Made by a program: the position numbers and the translations under genes. From Roseburia sp. (GTDB lineage: Bacteria > Bacillota > Clostridia > Lachnospirales > Lachnospiraceae): a stretch of 52,423 bases of DNA. The stretch is taken from positions 1-52,423 of the forward strand of contig JAMPFC010000005.1 in NCBI GenBank assembly GCA_023664685.1, in the 5' to 3' direction. Positions 34,807 through 43,386 of the stretch are shown here, one piece after another (the first letter of the stretch is position 1; every line of letters starts with the position of its first letter). Below the pieces are notes generated by a model. The model was not told where the DNA came from. It saw only the letters and a list, made by a program, of their open reading frames with translations, and ran no database searches.

Positions 34807-35204
34807 CCGCCAGTACCCCTCACGATTTCGTCCAGTATTTCCTTATAAGTCATGCTCGTATTCAACGAATGGCTCCCTGCCGCCACGATGTTTTTCTCAC
34901 TCAGTGAAAGACGCAGGCGGATATAAAAAGAATACGCATTGGATACGATTCCCTCGCTCTCAAGATTTTTTGCGATCGTAAGCGAGTCCTCTGCCTCCTT
35001 GATCTCAAACGTGACGTCCCGGCCGGGAGGCGCCTCTGCCATAACCTCACCAAACACTTCATTGGCAAACGAATACGTCACTTTGCACACCTCAACTGTA
35101 CCCATTATGACAAGGGCATAGAAGATAAAGTTCAGCACAAAGATCAAAAAACCTCTTATGACAAAAAGTACAGTCGCATTCCCTCTCTCGGCTTTCCCTG
35201 CCAT
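34803..35204 (-). CDS. Short MltG-like membrane protein (lacks catalytic domain)
   Basis: 133 residues: a membrane helix (FVLNFIFYALVIMGTVEVC) and the LysM-like N-terminal part of MltG (VTFEIKEAEDSLTIAKNLES, then YSFYIRLRLSLSE and TYKEILDEIVRGTGG). The YceG/MltG transglycosylase domain with its catalytic Glu, about 250 residues in full-length proteins, is absent and trmR begins at once, so this is not a sequencing break. The position is that of mltG (yrrL) in Bacillus. ATG at 35204 behind GGAG; a GTG at 35213 is possible. It may bind glycan without cutting. Confidence 0.78.
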   Translation of the reverse strand: MAGKAERGNATVLFVIRGFLIFVLNFIFYALVIMGTVEVCKVTYSFANEVFGEVMAEAPPGRDVTFEIKEAEDSLTIAKNLESEGIVSNAYSFYIRLRLSLSEKNIVAAGSHSLNTSMTYKEILDEIVRGTGG

Positions 35205-35249
35205 GCAGTCCACTCCATTTCTATCTTTTACTCCGTTATCCTTCCATCG

Positions 35250-36923
35250 TTATACTTCCATAATGATCGGAAGTATCATCGGATTTCTCTTCGTCTTCTT
35301 CCACAGGAAATCATTCAAAGAATCTTTGATTTCGGATTTGATCCTTCCCCAATCCGTAATTCCCCTGTCATTCAGCCTGTCCAGTGCAATGTTTACGATC
35401 TCAAGGCACTCATCCATGAGGTTCTCGGCTTCTCTGACATACACAAAGCCCCGGGAAACGATATCCGGCCCGGAAAGAATCTGGTTGGAGCCGCGCTCTA
35501 GCGTGAGGACGACAACAAGTAGACCATTTTCAGACAGATGCTGTCTGTCACGCAATACGATATTTCCCACATCACCGACTCCGAGACCGTCGACCATGAT
35601 TCCCTGCGCCTGTACCTCGCCGGCGATCCTCACACTCTCTTCTCCGATCTCAAGCACATTTCCCGATCTCATGATGACTACATTTTCTTTTGGTATCCCC
35701 ATCTCCTGAGCCAGTTCGCTGTGGCGCAGAAGATGCCGGTATTCCCCATGTACAGGAATCGCATACTTTGGCTTCACAAGCGAATAGATCAGCTTTAACT
35801 CCTCCTGACAGGCATGTCCTGACACATGGGCGTCCTGAAAAATAACCTTTGCCCCCTTCATCGAGAGTTCATTGATCACCCTCGATACGCTCTTTTCATT
35901 TCCGGGGATCGGGTTAGAGCTAAAGATAACGGTATCGCCCGGTTTGATCGTGATCTTCCGGTGAATGGAAGCTGCGATCCGGGAAAGCGCCGCCATCGAT
36001 TCGCCTTGACTTCCGGTCGTGATCAGCACGATCTGCTCATCGGTATAATTCTTCATTTCTTCAATATCGATGATAATATTATCCGGCGCCTGTATATAAC
36101 CAAGCTCAACCGCAGTATTCATGATATTTACCATACTGCGTCCCTCGACGATCACTTTCCGGTTATGCTTATGCGCCGCATTGATGATCTGCTGCACACG
36201 GTCAACATTAGACGCAAACGTAGCCACGATGATCCTCTGCTTCTCATTTTCATCAAAAATCGTATCAAATGTTTTTCCGACGGTTTTTTCCGACATGGTA
36301 AACCCGGGCTTCAACACATTTGTACTGTCCGCCATAAGCGCCAGAACTCCCTTTTTGCCGAGTTCGCCAAAACGGGCAAGGTCGATGCTGTCGCCAAATA
36401 CCGGCGTAAAATCCACCTTAAAATCTCCGGTGTGGACGATGACGCCCGCCGGCGTATAGATCGCAAGTGCCGCCGAGTCCGCGATGCTGTGGTTCGTGCG
36501 GATAAACTCGATCCGGAAATCCCCGAGATTGATATACTGTCCATAAGAGATAACTTTTCTTCTCACCGTTCCGAGCAGATTATGCTCTTTTAGTTTGTTT
36601 TCGATGATCGCCATCGTGAGATTGGTCGCATATACAGGTACATTCAACTCCTTTAACACATAAGGGAGTGCGCCGATATGATCCTCGTGTCCATGTGTGA
36701 TCACAAATCCTTTTACCTTCTCCCTGTGGTCTCTCAAATATGTGATATCCGGTATCACCAGATCGACTCCCAACATATCATCCTCTGGAAAAGCAAGTCC
36801 GCAGTCTACCACGATAATACTGTCATCTGTCTCAAATGCAGTAATGTTCATACCAATCTGCTCAAGCCCACCCAAAGGGATAATGCGAACTTTTTCATTC
36901 CCTGTTTTTACTTTTTTACTCAA
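35250..36923 (-). CDS. rnj: Ribonuclease J
   Basis: 557 residues. Metallo-beta-lactamase core with the zinc motif HGHEDH (about 77-82), IRTNHSIADS and HTGDFKVDF, then a beta-CASP domain and the RNase J C-terminal segment (MMVDGLGVGDVGN-like run, then LRDRQHLSENGL). RNase J is a 5'-3' exonuclease and endonuclease in mRNA decay and rRNA maturation. Starts at a TTG (36923) preceded by GAGGTG. It is inserted between the DUF1292 and mltG-like genes of an otherwise Bacillus-like order. Confidence 0.95.
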   Translation of the reverse strand: MSKKVKTGNEKVRIIPLGGLEQIGMNITAFETDDSIIVVDCGLAFPEDDMLGVDLVIPDITYLRDHREKVKGFVITHGHEDHIGALPYVLKELNVPVYATNLTMAIIENKLKEHNLLGTVRRKVISYGQYINLGDFRIEFIRTNHSIADSAALAIYTPAGVIVHTGDFKVDFTPVFGDSIDLARFGELGKKGVLALMADSTNVLKPGFTMSEKTVGKTFDTIFDENEKQRIIVATFASNVDRVQQIINAAHKHNRKVIVEGRSMVNIMNTAVELGYIQAPDNIIIDIEEMKNYTDEQIVLITTGSQGESMAALSRIAASIHRKITIKPGDTVIFSSNPIPGNEKSVSRVINELSMKGAKVIFQDAHVSGHACQEELKLIYSLVKPKYAIPVHGEYRHLLRHSELAQEMGIPKENVVIMRSGNVLEIGEESVRIAGEVQAQGIMVDGLGVGDVGNIVLRDRQHLSENGLLVVVLTLERGSNQILSGPDIVSRGFVYVREAENLMDECLEIVNIALDRLNDRGITDWGRIKSEIKDSLNDFLWKKTKRNPMILPIIMEV

Positions 36924-36971
36924 AATTACACCTCTCTGTTCTGATTTTTTTAAATCCTTTCATTATTTTTG

Positions 36972-37271
36972 TCATATAAAAATATCGGTATCGTCCAATA
37001 ACTCCTCAAAATACTTCGATATGATCTTCAGTTCCTCCTCGTCCTCCACGACGTCATAAAGTACATCTTCGCCGCCAGACTTTTCCTCGTTCATGCGCAG
37101 GATAAGCGCTTCCGGCTCCCCGGCATCCTCCCCCGCTTCTTCCTCTTCGACCGGGGGCGTATCCGCTACGAGCAGATACTCCCTGCCCGCAATCTCCGCT
37201 TTTTCCCACACAAAAAAAGCCTCCTTGCTGCCATCCTCAGCAGTAAGCACAATTTCACCATTTTTTTCCAT
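36972..37271 (-). CDS. DUF1292 family acidic protein (YrzB-like)
   Basis: About 99 residues, very acidic. It has the DUF1292 pattern of two strands and an acidic tail: GEIVLTAEDGSKEAFFV, then REYLLVADTPP, then YDVVEDEEELKIISKYFEEL. Function unknown; always found near ruvX in Firmicutes. ATG at 37271 follows GGAGGA by 4 bases; the ATG at 37283 has no site before it. Nine bases after ruvX. Confidence 0.85.
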   Translation of the reverse strand: MEKNGEIVLTAEDGSKEAFFVWEKAEIAGREYLLVADTPPVEEEEAGEDAGEPEALILRMNEEKSGGEDVLYDVVEDEEELKIISKYFEELLDDTDIFI

Positions 37272-37292
37272 TGGTTCCTCCATCTGCGTTTT

Positions 37293-37715
37293 TTACATTC
37301 CGAGCGAATCCAAGTATCCCTGTAAAATGAAAACCGCCGCTATCTTATCGACAAAGTTCTTCCGGTTCTCCCGGCGCACCTTCCCTTCCTTCAGAACTTC
37401 CATAGCAGATACGGTAGTCAGCCTTTCATCCCACATGACTACTTCCAATCCTGTCCTCTGTTCAAGTTTTTCTTTAAACTCATTTGTCCGTTCCACGCGT
37501 TCTCCAAGAGTATTGTCCATATTCTTGGGATAACCTAACACGATCTTCTCCACCTCATACTCCGCGATAAGCTCCTCGAGCCTCGCAAGAGTCTGACGCA
37601 ATTTGGTCTCACTTTTTCTCTTTATCACTTCAACGGGCTGGGCAGTCAAAAGCAGGCCGTCGCTGACAGCCACTCCTACTGTCACAGAACCGTAATCAAG
37701 TCCCATGATACGCAT
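37293..37715 (-). CDS. ruvX: RuvX/YqgF family Holliday-junction resolvase or pre-16S nuclease
   Basis: 140 residues, the typical size. RNase H-like fold with [20 protein letters not shown] (first catalytic Asp), a central [20 protein letters not shown] and DERLTTVSA (last catalytic acids). The family has been proposed as a junction resolvase and shown in some bacteria to process pre-16S rRNA ends. Lies between ireB and DUF1292 as in Bacillus. Confidence 0.93.
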   Translation of the reverse strand: MRIMGLDYGSVTVGVAVSDGLLLTAQPVEVIKRKSETKLRQTLARLEELIAEYEVEKIVLGYPKNMDNTLGERVERTNEFKEKLEQRTGLEVVMWDERLTTVSAMEVLKEGKVRRENRKNFVDKIAAVFILQGYLDSLGM

Positions 37716-37742
37716 CGGGGCATTTTTCCCTTCTGATTCTTA

Positions 37743-38003
37743 CTATTTCAGGTTGTTCTTTATATAGTCTTCTAAAAAGAGCTCGATGATCTCGTCACGC
37801 TCTGCGCGCATGATCAGGCTTCTCGCTCCTTTATGGCTCGTTATATAAGTCGGATCTCCAGACATAAGATACCCTACGATCTGATTCACAGGATTGTATC
37901 CTTTCTCCGTAAGTGCTGTGTAAACGGATGCAATGACATCCCTCACGTCAAAATCTTTTTCAACATCTACTTTAAAAAGCTGTGTGTTATTTAATTCCTG
38001 CAT
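37743..38003 (-). CDS. ireB: IreB family regulatory phosphoprotein
   Basis: 86 residues (the DUF965 length) starting MQELNNTQLFKVDVEKDFDV and containing YNPVNQIVGYLMSGDPTYIT. In Enterococcus IreB is a target of the Ser/Thr kinase IreK and affects cephalosporin tolerance. AAAGGAG precedes the ATG, and it is first in the operon behind a good promoter. Confidence 0.93.
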   Translation of the reverse strand: MQELNNTQLFKVDVEKDFDVRDVIASVYTALTEKGYNPVNQIVGYLMSGDPTYITSHKGARSLIMRAERDEIIELFLEDYIKNNLK

Positions 38004-38072
38004 ATCTACGCCATGCTCCTTTCACATATGTCCAGCAGCTAATCGCAATAATCTCCCAAAACAATTATCTTA

Positions 38073-38101
38073 ATTTTAATATAACTAACTTAAATTCGCA
38101 A
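38073..38101 (-). promoter_or_regulatory. Sigma-A promoter of the ireB operon
   Basis: Minus strand TTGCGA (38101-38096), 17-base spacer, TAAAAT (38078-38073), about 70 bases before ireB. It drives the ireB-ruvX-DUF1292-rnj-mltG'-trmR-U32-birA run. Confidence 0.55.
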
Positions 38102-38120
38102 CTATTTTTTGAAAATAGTT
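38100..38120 (-). terminator. AT-rich hairpin after mtaB
   Basis: AACTATTTT and AAAATAGTT form a 9-bp stem with a 3-base loop, just after the mtaB stop and overlapping the edge of the ireB promoter. It is weak because the stem is nearly all A-T. Confidence 0.4.
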
Positions 38121-38142
38121 TTAAAATAGTTTAAAATTTCTC

Positions 38143-39495
38143 TTAAAGCATCCGGTTTCCAATCTCGAGCGGTACGATCTCATTTTCCGAATAGCCTTTT
38201 TCCAAGGCCTCCTTCAATGGCACGCCAAACATGACATACCGCTCATTGTGGCCGACCAGATACTCTTCTTCCTGAATGCGCTGCACTTCTTCAAACAATA
38301 CATTCTCCGTCCGCCCCGAAAACCACTCCCGGTATTCTTTCTGCAACTTTGCGGCGTCCTCGATAAGCTGTGCACTCCGCCTGTGCCGAATGTCCGGCGC
38401 TACCTGCTCTGGCATCTTCGCCGCTTTCGTCCCATTCCGCACACTATAGGGAAATACATGGATATCCGCTAATCGGACTTCCCTCACAAACCGTCTCGTC
38501 GTCTCAAATTCCTCTTCAGTCTCCCCCGGAAAACCGGCGATCACATCCGTTGTGATGGCAGGATGCTCATAATAACTCCGGAGCATCTCGCACTTCTCCC
38601 GGTACTCCTCCGGCGTATAATGCCGGTTCATCCGCTTTAGCGTCTCCGCACATCCGCTCTGTAACGACAGATGAAAATGCGGGCAGAGTTTACTGACTTT
38701 TGACAAGCCCTGTAAAAATTCCTCGCCGATGATACGTGGTTCAAGCGAGCCGAGCCGAATCCTCTCGAGGCCCTCGATTTCCTGCATCCTCTGGAGAAGT
38801 TCGACAAGCGGCGCGCCTTTTAATTTTACAAACTGCTTTTCTGACGAACGCTCGACGCCATACGAGGAGAGATGGATTCCCGTAAGGACAACCTCCTTAC
38901 AGCCCCGTTCCGCGATCCCCCGCACTTCCTCAAAAATCTCCTCCGGCTCCCGGCTCGATAAAACACCGCCGCCCCGCACATACGGAATCGTACAATAGCT
39001 GCAGAACTGATTGCAGCCATCCTGTATCTTGATATATTTTCTCGTGCGCCCGGAATCCACAGGAAGCTCCTGCAAAATCTGCCCCTGCGCTGTATCCGGC
39101 GTTGTTACCTGTGTCACTGATGACACTGTCATCTGTGACACTATTTTCCCTGTCTTTTGCAGATGCGCAAGTACCTTCTCCGCAATCCCATCTTTGTCTT
39201 TATTGGAAAGCGCCAGTTCCACCGCCTCATCCATCTTCTCTTCCCGCTGGCTGCTCTCCACATAGCATCCCACAGCGACGACTAAGCTATCCGGATTTGT
39301 TTTTTTTGCCCGGTGTATCATCTTTCTTGATTTGCGGTCGGCGATATTGGTGACCGTACAGGTATTGATCACATACACGTCCGCATCACTTTGAAAATCC
39401 GTGACCTCAAAACCATGCCGGATAAAATCCGCTGTCATTTTTTCTGTTTCATAGTAATTTACCTTGCAGCCAAGCGTCAAAAATGCAACTTTCAT
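38143..39495 (-). CDS. mtaB: tRNA t6A37 methylthiotransferase MtaB
   Basis: About 450 residues. Radical-SAM methylthiotransferase that turns t6A37 of tRNA into ms2t6A. The N-terminal cluster cysteines are in FLTLGCKVNYYETE, INTCTVTN and VAVGCYVES; the radical-SAM motif CNQFCSYC is at about 161-168, and a TRAM domain ends the protein. KVNYYE instead of the MiaB/RimO wording marks the MtaB branch. The ATG at 39495 fits the CGGGGA site 6 bases upstream better than the one at 39501. Confidence 0.93.
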   Translation of the reverse strand: MKVAFLTLGCKVNYYETEKMTADFIRHGFEVTDFQSDADVYVINTCTVTNIADRKSRKMIHRAKKTNPDSLVVAVGCYVESSQREEKMDEAVELALSNKDKDGIAEKVLAHLQKTGKIVSQMTVSSVTQVTTPDTAQGQILQELPVDSGRTRKYIKIQDGCNQFCSYCTIPYVRGGGVLSSREPEEIFEEVRGIAERGCKEVVLTGIHLSSYGVERSSEKQFVKLKGAPLVELLQRMQEIEGLERIRLGSLEPRIIGEEFLQGLSKVSKLCPHFHLSLQSGCAETLKRMNRHYTPEEYREKCEMLRSYYEHPAITTDVIAGFPGETEEEFETTRRFVREVRLADIHVFPYSVRNGTKAAKMPEQVAPDIRHRRSAQLIEDAAKLQKEYREWFSGRTENVLFEEVQRIQEEEYLVGHNERYVMFGVPLKEALEKGYSENEIVPLEIGNRML

Positions 39496-39613
39496 TCCCA
39501 TTCCCCGACGCTTTTGTATGTTTTTTTCTCCAAATTATACAATGCGTACTTTCCTTTCTACATTTTGCACAAAAAATCCGTTTAAAATTTTTTCAAGTGG
39601 TCAATTTTTTCTA

Positions 39614-39645
39614 TTGACATAATTTAGGTTACATAATAGTATAAT
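39614..39645 (+). promoter_or_regulatory. Promoter of the HPr-like gene
   Basis: TTGACA (39614-39619) with TAGTAT (39637-39642) at 17 bases, overlapping a TATAAT (39640-39645) at 20 bases. A strong promoter for a single small gene. Confidence 0.65.
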
Positions 39646-39699
39646 AACTGAAAGATGGTTCTGCCATTCTTTCAATACAATCAAAAGGAGGTTATCATT

Positions 39700-39930
39700 A
39701 TGAAAACAGTACAGATTTCTTTAAACTCGATCGACAAAGTAAAAGCATTTGTCAATGAAGTAACAAAGTTTGATGCGGAGTTTGATCTGGTTTCCGGAAG
39801 ATATGTCATCGACGCCAAATCGATCATGGGTATTTTCAGTCTTGATCTTTCCAAAACAATCGACCTGAACATACACAGCGAGAGCAACGTAGATGAAATT
39901 CTTGCAAAATTAGATCCATTCATCGTCTAA
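39700..39930 (+). CDS. HPr-like protein lacking the phosphorylated histidine
   Basis: 76 residues. Aligned by eye with HPr, the regulatory Ser46 region is kept (DAKSIMGIFSLDLSK) as are the flanking strands (KFDAEFDLVSGRYVI), but the segment around the PTS active site His15 (GIHARPA in Bacillus) is replaced by the shorter NSIDKVKAFV with no histidine. It cannot carry phosphate in the sugar PTS by the usual route; a regulatory role through Ser46 and HPr kinase/CcpA, as for Crh, is an inference. AAAGGAGG precedes the ATG. It is alone, with its own promoter and terminator. Confidence 0.8.
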   Translation: MKTVQISLNSIDKVKAFVNEVTKFDAEFDLVSGRYVIDAKSIMGIFSLDLSKTIDLNIHSESNVDEILAKLDPFIV

Positions 39931-40000
39931 TCGGTAAATTGTTACATCGTCCCGGACATTGAAAGCCGGGACACCTATGGGGTACAAAAGTACGATGTGG

Positions 40001-40037
40001 GGACTGTCAGTCTGGTTTCAGGAAGCAGTCCTTTTTT
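40001..40037 (+). terminator. Terminator of the HPr-like gene
   Basis: GGACTG (40001-40006) pairs with CAGTCC (40026-40031), followed by TTTTTT. A second stem, GTCCCGG/CCGGGAC (39949-39972), comes earlier without a T run. Confidence 0.7.
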
Positions 40038-40102
40038 CATGCTGTTTTTCTTCTACCGTTCCTGTCAGCACCTCACGCCGGAATTTTCATTCTACAATTG
40101 TC

Positions 40103-41284
40103 TCACATTTTCACGCTGAGGATCTCCCGCTCGGTCACTGCCTTTTCAAACATCTCATCAATTTTCTCCTCCAGATTGCGCTCGGATTTCTCGATCTTAT
40201 ACAAGTCTGGCTTTGTAACCGGGTGCTTTGCAACAAAGGTCGTGCAGCAATCCTCGTACGGAAGAATCGATGTCTCAAACGTATTGATCTTTTCGGCAAT
40301 ATCAATGATATCCTGCTTATCAAATGCGATCACCGGCCGGAATACCGGCATCGTGCAGACCGCATTTGTCGCCACTAAGCTCTGCATCGTCTGGCTCGCC
40401 ACCTGTCCGACGCTCTCCCCGGTGACTAACGACATGCATTCCGTCTCGCCGGCGATCCGCTCTGCGATCTTCATCATATAGCGGCGCATGATGATCGTCA
40501 ACTCATCGTGCGGACACTGGTCGTAAATATACATCTGGATATCGGTAAAATTCACGATATGGAGACGGATTTCCCCCGCGTAGTCGCTGACTAACTCCGC
40601 CAGATCCACTACTTTCTGTTTTGCTCTCTCACTCGTGTAAGGCGGCGCATGGAAATAAACCGCCTCGATCTTTACTCCTCGTTTCGCCATCATATATCCC
40701 GCCACCGGGCTGTCAATTCCGCCTGACAAAAGAAGCATTGCCTTTCCGCTCGTACCTACCGGCATCCCGCCCGGCCCTTTAATGCTGCTCACATACACAT
40801 AAGCCCTGTGGCGAATCTCGATATTGACCGACACCTCCGGCTTATGCACATTTACTTTCGCATTCGGCATATGGTCAATGATATAAGCGCCCGCCTCCCG
40901 GCATATTTCCGGACTGGTGAGCGGATAATTTTTATCGCTTCTTTTGGCAAATACTTTAAATGTAAACGCCTCATCCCCCAGCTCATCCTTCATATGGCTG
41001 ACAAGCTCGCGGCACACCGTCTCAAATGTCTTGTCCTCTACTAAAACGACCGGACATATGTGGGCGATTCCAAAGCATTTTATAAGCTGCGAAATGACCT
41101 CGTCAAAATCATACTCACCTTCTGCCTCAACATAAATGCGCCCATTTTCTTTTTCTACGAGAAAAGAGCCTTCGCATTTTTTCAGTTTTTCGACCACCCT
41201 GTCCCTCAGTGCATTTTCAAACAGATACCGGTTCTTTCCTTTGATCCCGATCTCCGAATATTTTATCAAAAAAGCCTTAACCAT
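40103..41284 (-). CDS. thiI: tRNA 4-thiouridine synthase ThiI
   Basis: 393 residues: N-terminal ferredoxin-like and THUMP domains (ALRDRVVEKLKK, then CFGIAHICPVVLVED) followed by a PP-loop ATPase (LLSGGIDSPVAGYMMAKRG). It lacks the C-terminal rhodanese domain found in E. coli, as do Bacillus-type ThiI proteins, which instead take sulfur straight from the adjacent cysteine desulfurase. It makes s4U8 in tRNA and may serve thiamine synthesis. The ATG at 41284 behind GAGGGA is preferred over the one at 41296. Confidence 0.95.
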   Translation of the reverse strand: MVKAFLIKYSEIGIKGKNRYLFENALRDRVVEKLKKCEGSFLVEKENGRIYVEAEGEYDFDEVISQLIKCFGIAHICPVVLVEDKTFETVCRELVSHMKDELGDEAFTFKVFAKRSDKNYPLTSPEICREAGAYIIDHMPNAKVNVHKPEVSVNIEIRHRAYVYVSSIKGPGGMPVGTSGKAMLLLSGGIDSPVAGYMMAKRGVKIEAVYFHAPPYTSERAKQKVVDLAELVSDYAGEIRLHIVNFTDIQMYIYDQCPHDELTIIMRRYMMKIAERIAGETECMSLVTGESVGQVASQTMQSLVATNAVCTMPVFRPVIAFDKQDIIDIAEKINTFETSILPYEDCCTTFVAKHPVTKPDLYKIEKSERNLEEKIDEMFEKAVTEREILSVKM

Positions 41285-41300
41285 GATTTCCCTCATTTCC

Positions 41301-42467
41301 TTATTTTCTTACATAACGCCGCAGCACCGGAAGAAGCTCCTCCATACAGGATACCGCATATTCCAATTCCTCTATCGTGTTCTCCACCGACAAACTGAAC
41401 CGGATCGTGGACTCCAAAAGCTCTGCTTTTACGCCGATCGCCTTCAACGCCTGACTGATGCCCGGATGATTGGAGGAACATGCCGAACCAGCCGACACAA
41501 AGACCCCCTTTTCCTCGAGGGCGTGGAGTAAAACCTCGCTTTTTACCCCCTCCACCGACGTACTGATGATATGGGGGGCAGTCTCCCGCAGGCGTCCCTC
41601 CTCATACGCATTGATCTGAATGCCAGACAGTGCCTCCAACATTTGGATGAGCTTGTGCTTGAGCTGATACAGATGCTCTATTTTCTCCTCGTGATCTTCA
41701 TACATCATATGCGCCGCCAGTCCAAGCCCGGCGATCCCCGGCACATTTTCTGTCCCGGAACGTTTGCCATTCTGCTGTCCGCCGCCATGAATGAGCGGAT
41801 GCAGTTTGACCCCGTCGGCTACATACAAAAATCCAGTTCCTTTCGGCCCGTGGATTTTATGTCCGCTCGCGGATAATAAGTCCGCATGCAATTTCTTCGG
41901 ATGAACTTTCATTTTTCCATAAGCTTGGATCGCATCGACGTGAAATAAAATATCCTTCCGGTACTCCTTAATGACCTTGCCAAGTCCCTCTATATCAAGG
42001 ACTGCACCGACTTCATTATTTACCATCATGACAGATACGAGTACGGTATCCTCCCTAAGCGCTTTTTTCAATTCCTCGGGATCAACGTGTCCCATCGGGT
42101 CAACCGGCAGATACGTGACCTCATAGCCAAAAAATTCCTCCAGATATAAAACAGGTTCATAAACAGCGGCATGTTCAAAACAAGTGAGGATGATATGCTT
42201 TCCCTTGCGCCTGTTTGCCATCGCCCCACCGAGCAATGCCATATTATTGCTCTCGGTGCCGCCAGAGGTAAATATGATATTATTTCTGTTACATTTGAGC
42301 GTGGCGGCGATCCGCTCAGCCGCCTCCCTGATATACCGCTCGGCGGTAACTCCCTTTTTATGAAGTGAGGAGGGATTCCCAAAATCCACACACATCACCT
42401 TCTGAACCAGTTCTCCAACCTCGTCAAATGTTCTCGTTGTCGCTGCATTATCCAGATATGCTTCCAT
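41301..42467 (-). CDS. nifS: Cysteine desulfurase (NifS/NifZ type), sulfur donor to ThiI
   Basis: 388-residue PLP enzyme that removes sulfur from cysteine as a persulfide. The start (MEAYLDNAATTR), the PLP lysine region (SASGHKIHGPKGTGF) and the catalytic loop (VFVSAGSACSSNH) are all present. Its place directly before thiI matches the NifZ-ThiI pair of Bacillus, so tRNA thiolation is the expected job. Fifteen bases after rsmE. Confidence 0.95.
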   Translation of the reverse strand: MEAYLDNAATTRTFDEVGELVQKVMCVDFGNPSSLHKKGVTAERYIREAAERIAATLKCNRNNIIFTSGGTESNNMALLGGAMANRRKGKHIILTCFEHAAVYEPVLYLEEFFGYEVTYLPVDPMGHVDPEELKKALREDTVLVSVMMVNNEVGAVLDIEGLGKVIKEYRKDILFHVDAIQAYGKMKVHPKKLHADLLSASGHKIHGPKGTGFLYVADGVKLHPLIHGGGQQNGKRSGTENVPGIAGLGLAAHMMYEDHEEKIEHLYQLKHKLIQMLEALSGIQINAYEEGRLRETAPHIISTSVEGVKSEVLLHALEEKGVFVSAGSACSSNHPGISQALKAIGVKAELLESTIRFSLSVENTIEELEYAVSCMEELLPVLRRYVRK

Positions 42468-42482
42468 CTTTCATCCATCCAT

Positions 42483-43241
42483 TCATCCGTCTCGATCCGT
42501 TCCCTGTCCCTCGATCTGAAACATAAGCACAGAAAGCAGAGTAAGTCCCGCTGTCTCCGTGCGGAGGATCCGTCGGCCGAGAGAAACCGGACAGGCGCCC
42601 TGTTCCATCGCCTGTTCAACCTCGCCCCGCTCAAATCCGCCCTCTGGGCCGATAAAAACCCCGATCGAGTTTCCTTTGCATGCCTGTGCCACCCGCTCGA
42701 ATGTCTCCGGCATGTCCTCATACAGTTCATACGGAATCAGCCGGTATTCCAACTGCTTCGCATACGCTAGCGCTTCCGGAAATGACTGTACCGGATGAAC
42801 CTCCGGTATGATTCCCCTTCCGCTCTGTTTCGCCGCCGCCTGCGCGATCGTCTGCCACCTCTGCTGTTTTTTCGCAGCCTTCTTCTCATCTAGCCGGACG
42901 ACCGCTCTTCTCGTCCTCACCGGCACAATTTCGGAGACCCCTAATTCGACCGCTTTTTGTATGATCCATTCCATCTTATCCGCTTTGGGAAGCGCCTGAA
43001 ATAAAACGAGCTTCACCGGAAGCTCCGTCTTGACCGCTTCTTTTCTCTCAATCTCAAGCAGGATGCGTTCGGCCTGAACGTCTCTTATTATACAATAATA
43101 ATCCATCCCCTGTCCACCGGAAATCACTACTTTTTCTCCGGGTGACATACGCAGTACATTCCGGATGTGGTTTACATCGTCCCCGGTGATCTCTGCCTGA
43201 TCCTCCCATATCTGTTCGACCGGAACAAAAAATCGATACAC
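42483..43241 (-). CDS. rsmE: 16S rRNA m3U1498 methyltransferase RsmE
   Basis: 252 residues. N-terminal PUA-like domain (MYRFFVPVEQI, then HIRNVLRMSPGEKVVISGGQ) and C-terminal SPOUT knot with GVFIGPEGGFERGEVE and SLGRRILRTETAGL, the family hallmarks. Starts at GTG (43241) with GAGGAGG 8 bases upstream. First of the rsmE-nifS-thiI run. Confidence 0.95.
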   Translation of the reverse strand: MYRFFVPVEQIWEDQAEITGDDVNHIRNVLRMSPGEKVVISGGQGMDYYCIIRDVQAERILLEIERKEAVKTELPVKLVLFQALPKADKMEWIIQKAVELGVSEIVPVRTRRAVVRLDEKKAAKKQQRWQTIAQAAAKQSGRGIIPEVHPVQSFPEALAYAKQLEYRLIPYELYEDMPETFERVAQACKGNSIGVFIGPEGGFERGEVEQAMEQGACPVSLGRRILRTETAGLTLLSVLMFQIEGQGTDRDG

Positions 43242-43289
43242 CTTCTCGGCCTCCTCTCCGCCTCTGCTTTTTCACTTATCGCACTACAA

Positions 43290-43324
43290 TAAGCACAAGC
43301 ATTATAATACAATGCCTGTGCTTA
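43290..43324. terminator. Hairpin between FliD-like gene and rsmE
   Basis: TAAGCACAAGCATT (43290-43303) and AATGCCTGTGCTTA (43311-43324) pair at 13 of 14 positions around a 7-base loop. Probably ends the upstream minus-strand gene, although the T tract is poor. Confidence 0.5.
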
Positions 43325-43344
43325 GTTTATTCGATCTTTTTGTT

Positions 43345-43386
43345 TTTGCACATGCTTTCTGTGCATTTGCTCAGCTCTGCTAAAAT
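43345..43386 (-). repeat. Short element shared with the structured stretch at 22 kb
   Basis: On the minus strand this reads AGCAGAGCTGAGC, then AATGCACAGAAAGCATG and TGCA. The 17-base part is identical to 22067-22083, and the GCWRAGCTGAGC part matches 22030-22041 with one change; the 22-kb copy has an extra hairpin between them. TGCACA/TGTGCA also forms a small stem here. Confidence 0.6.

Noticed and set aside
34803-35204. Frameshift as the reason for the short MltG
   Set aside because: The stop overlaps the trmR start (ATGA) and no transglycosylase-like sequence is found in another frame between them, so the catalytic domain is really missing.
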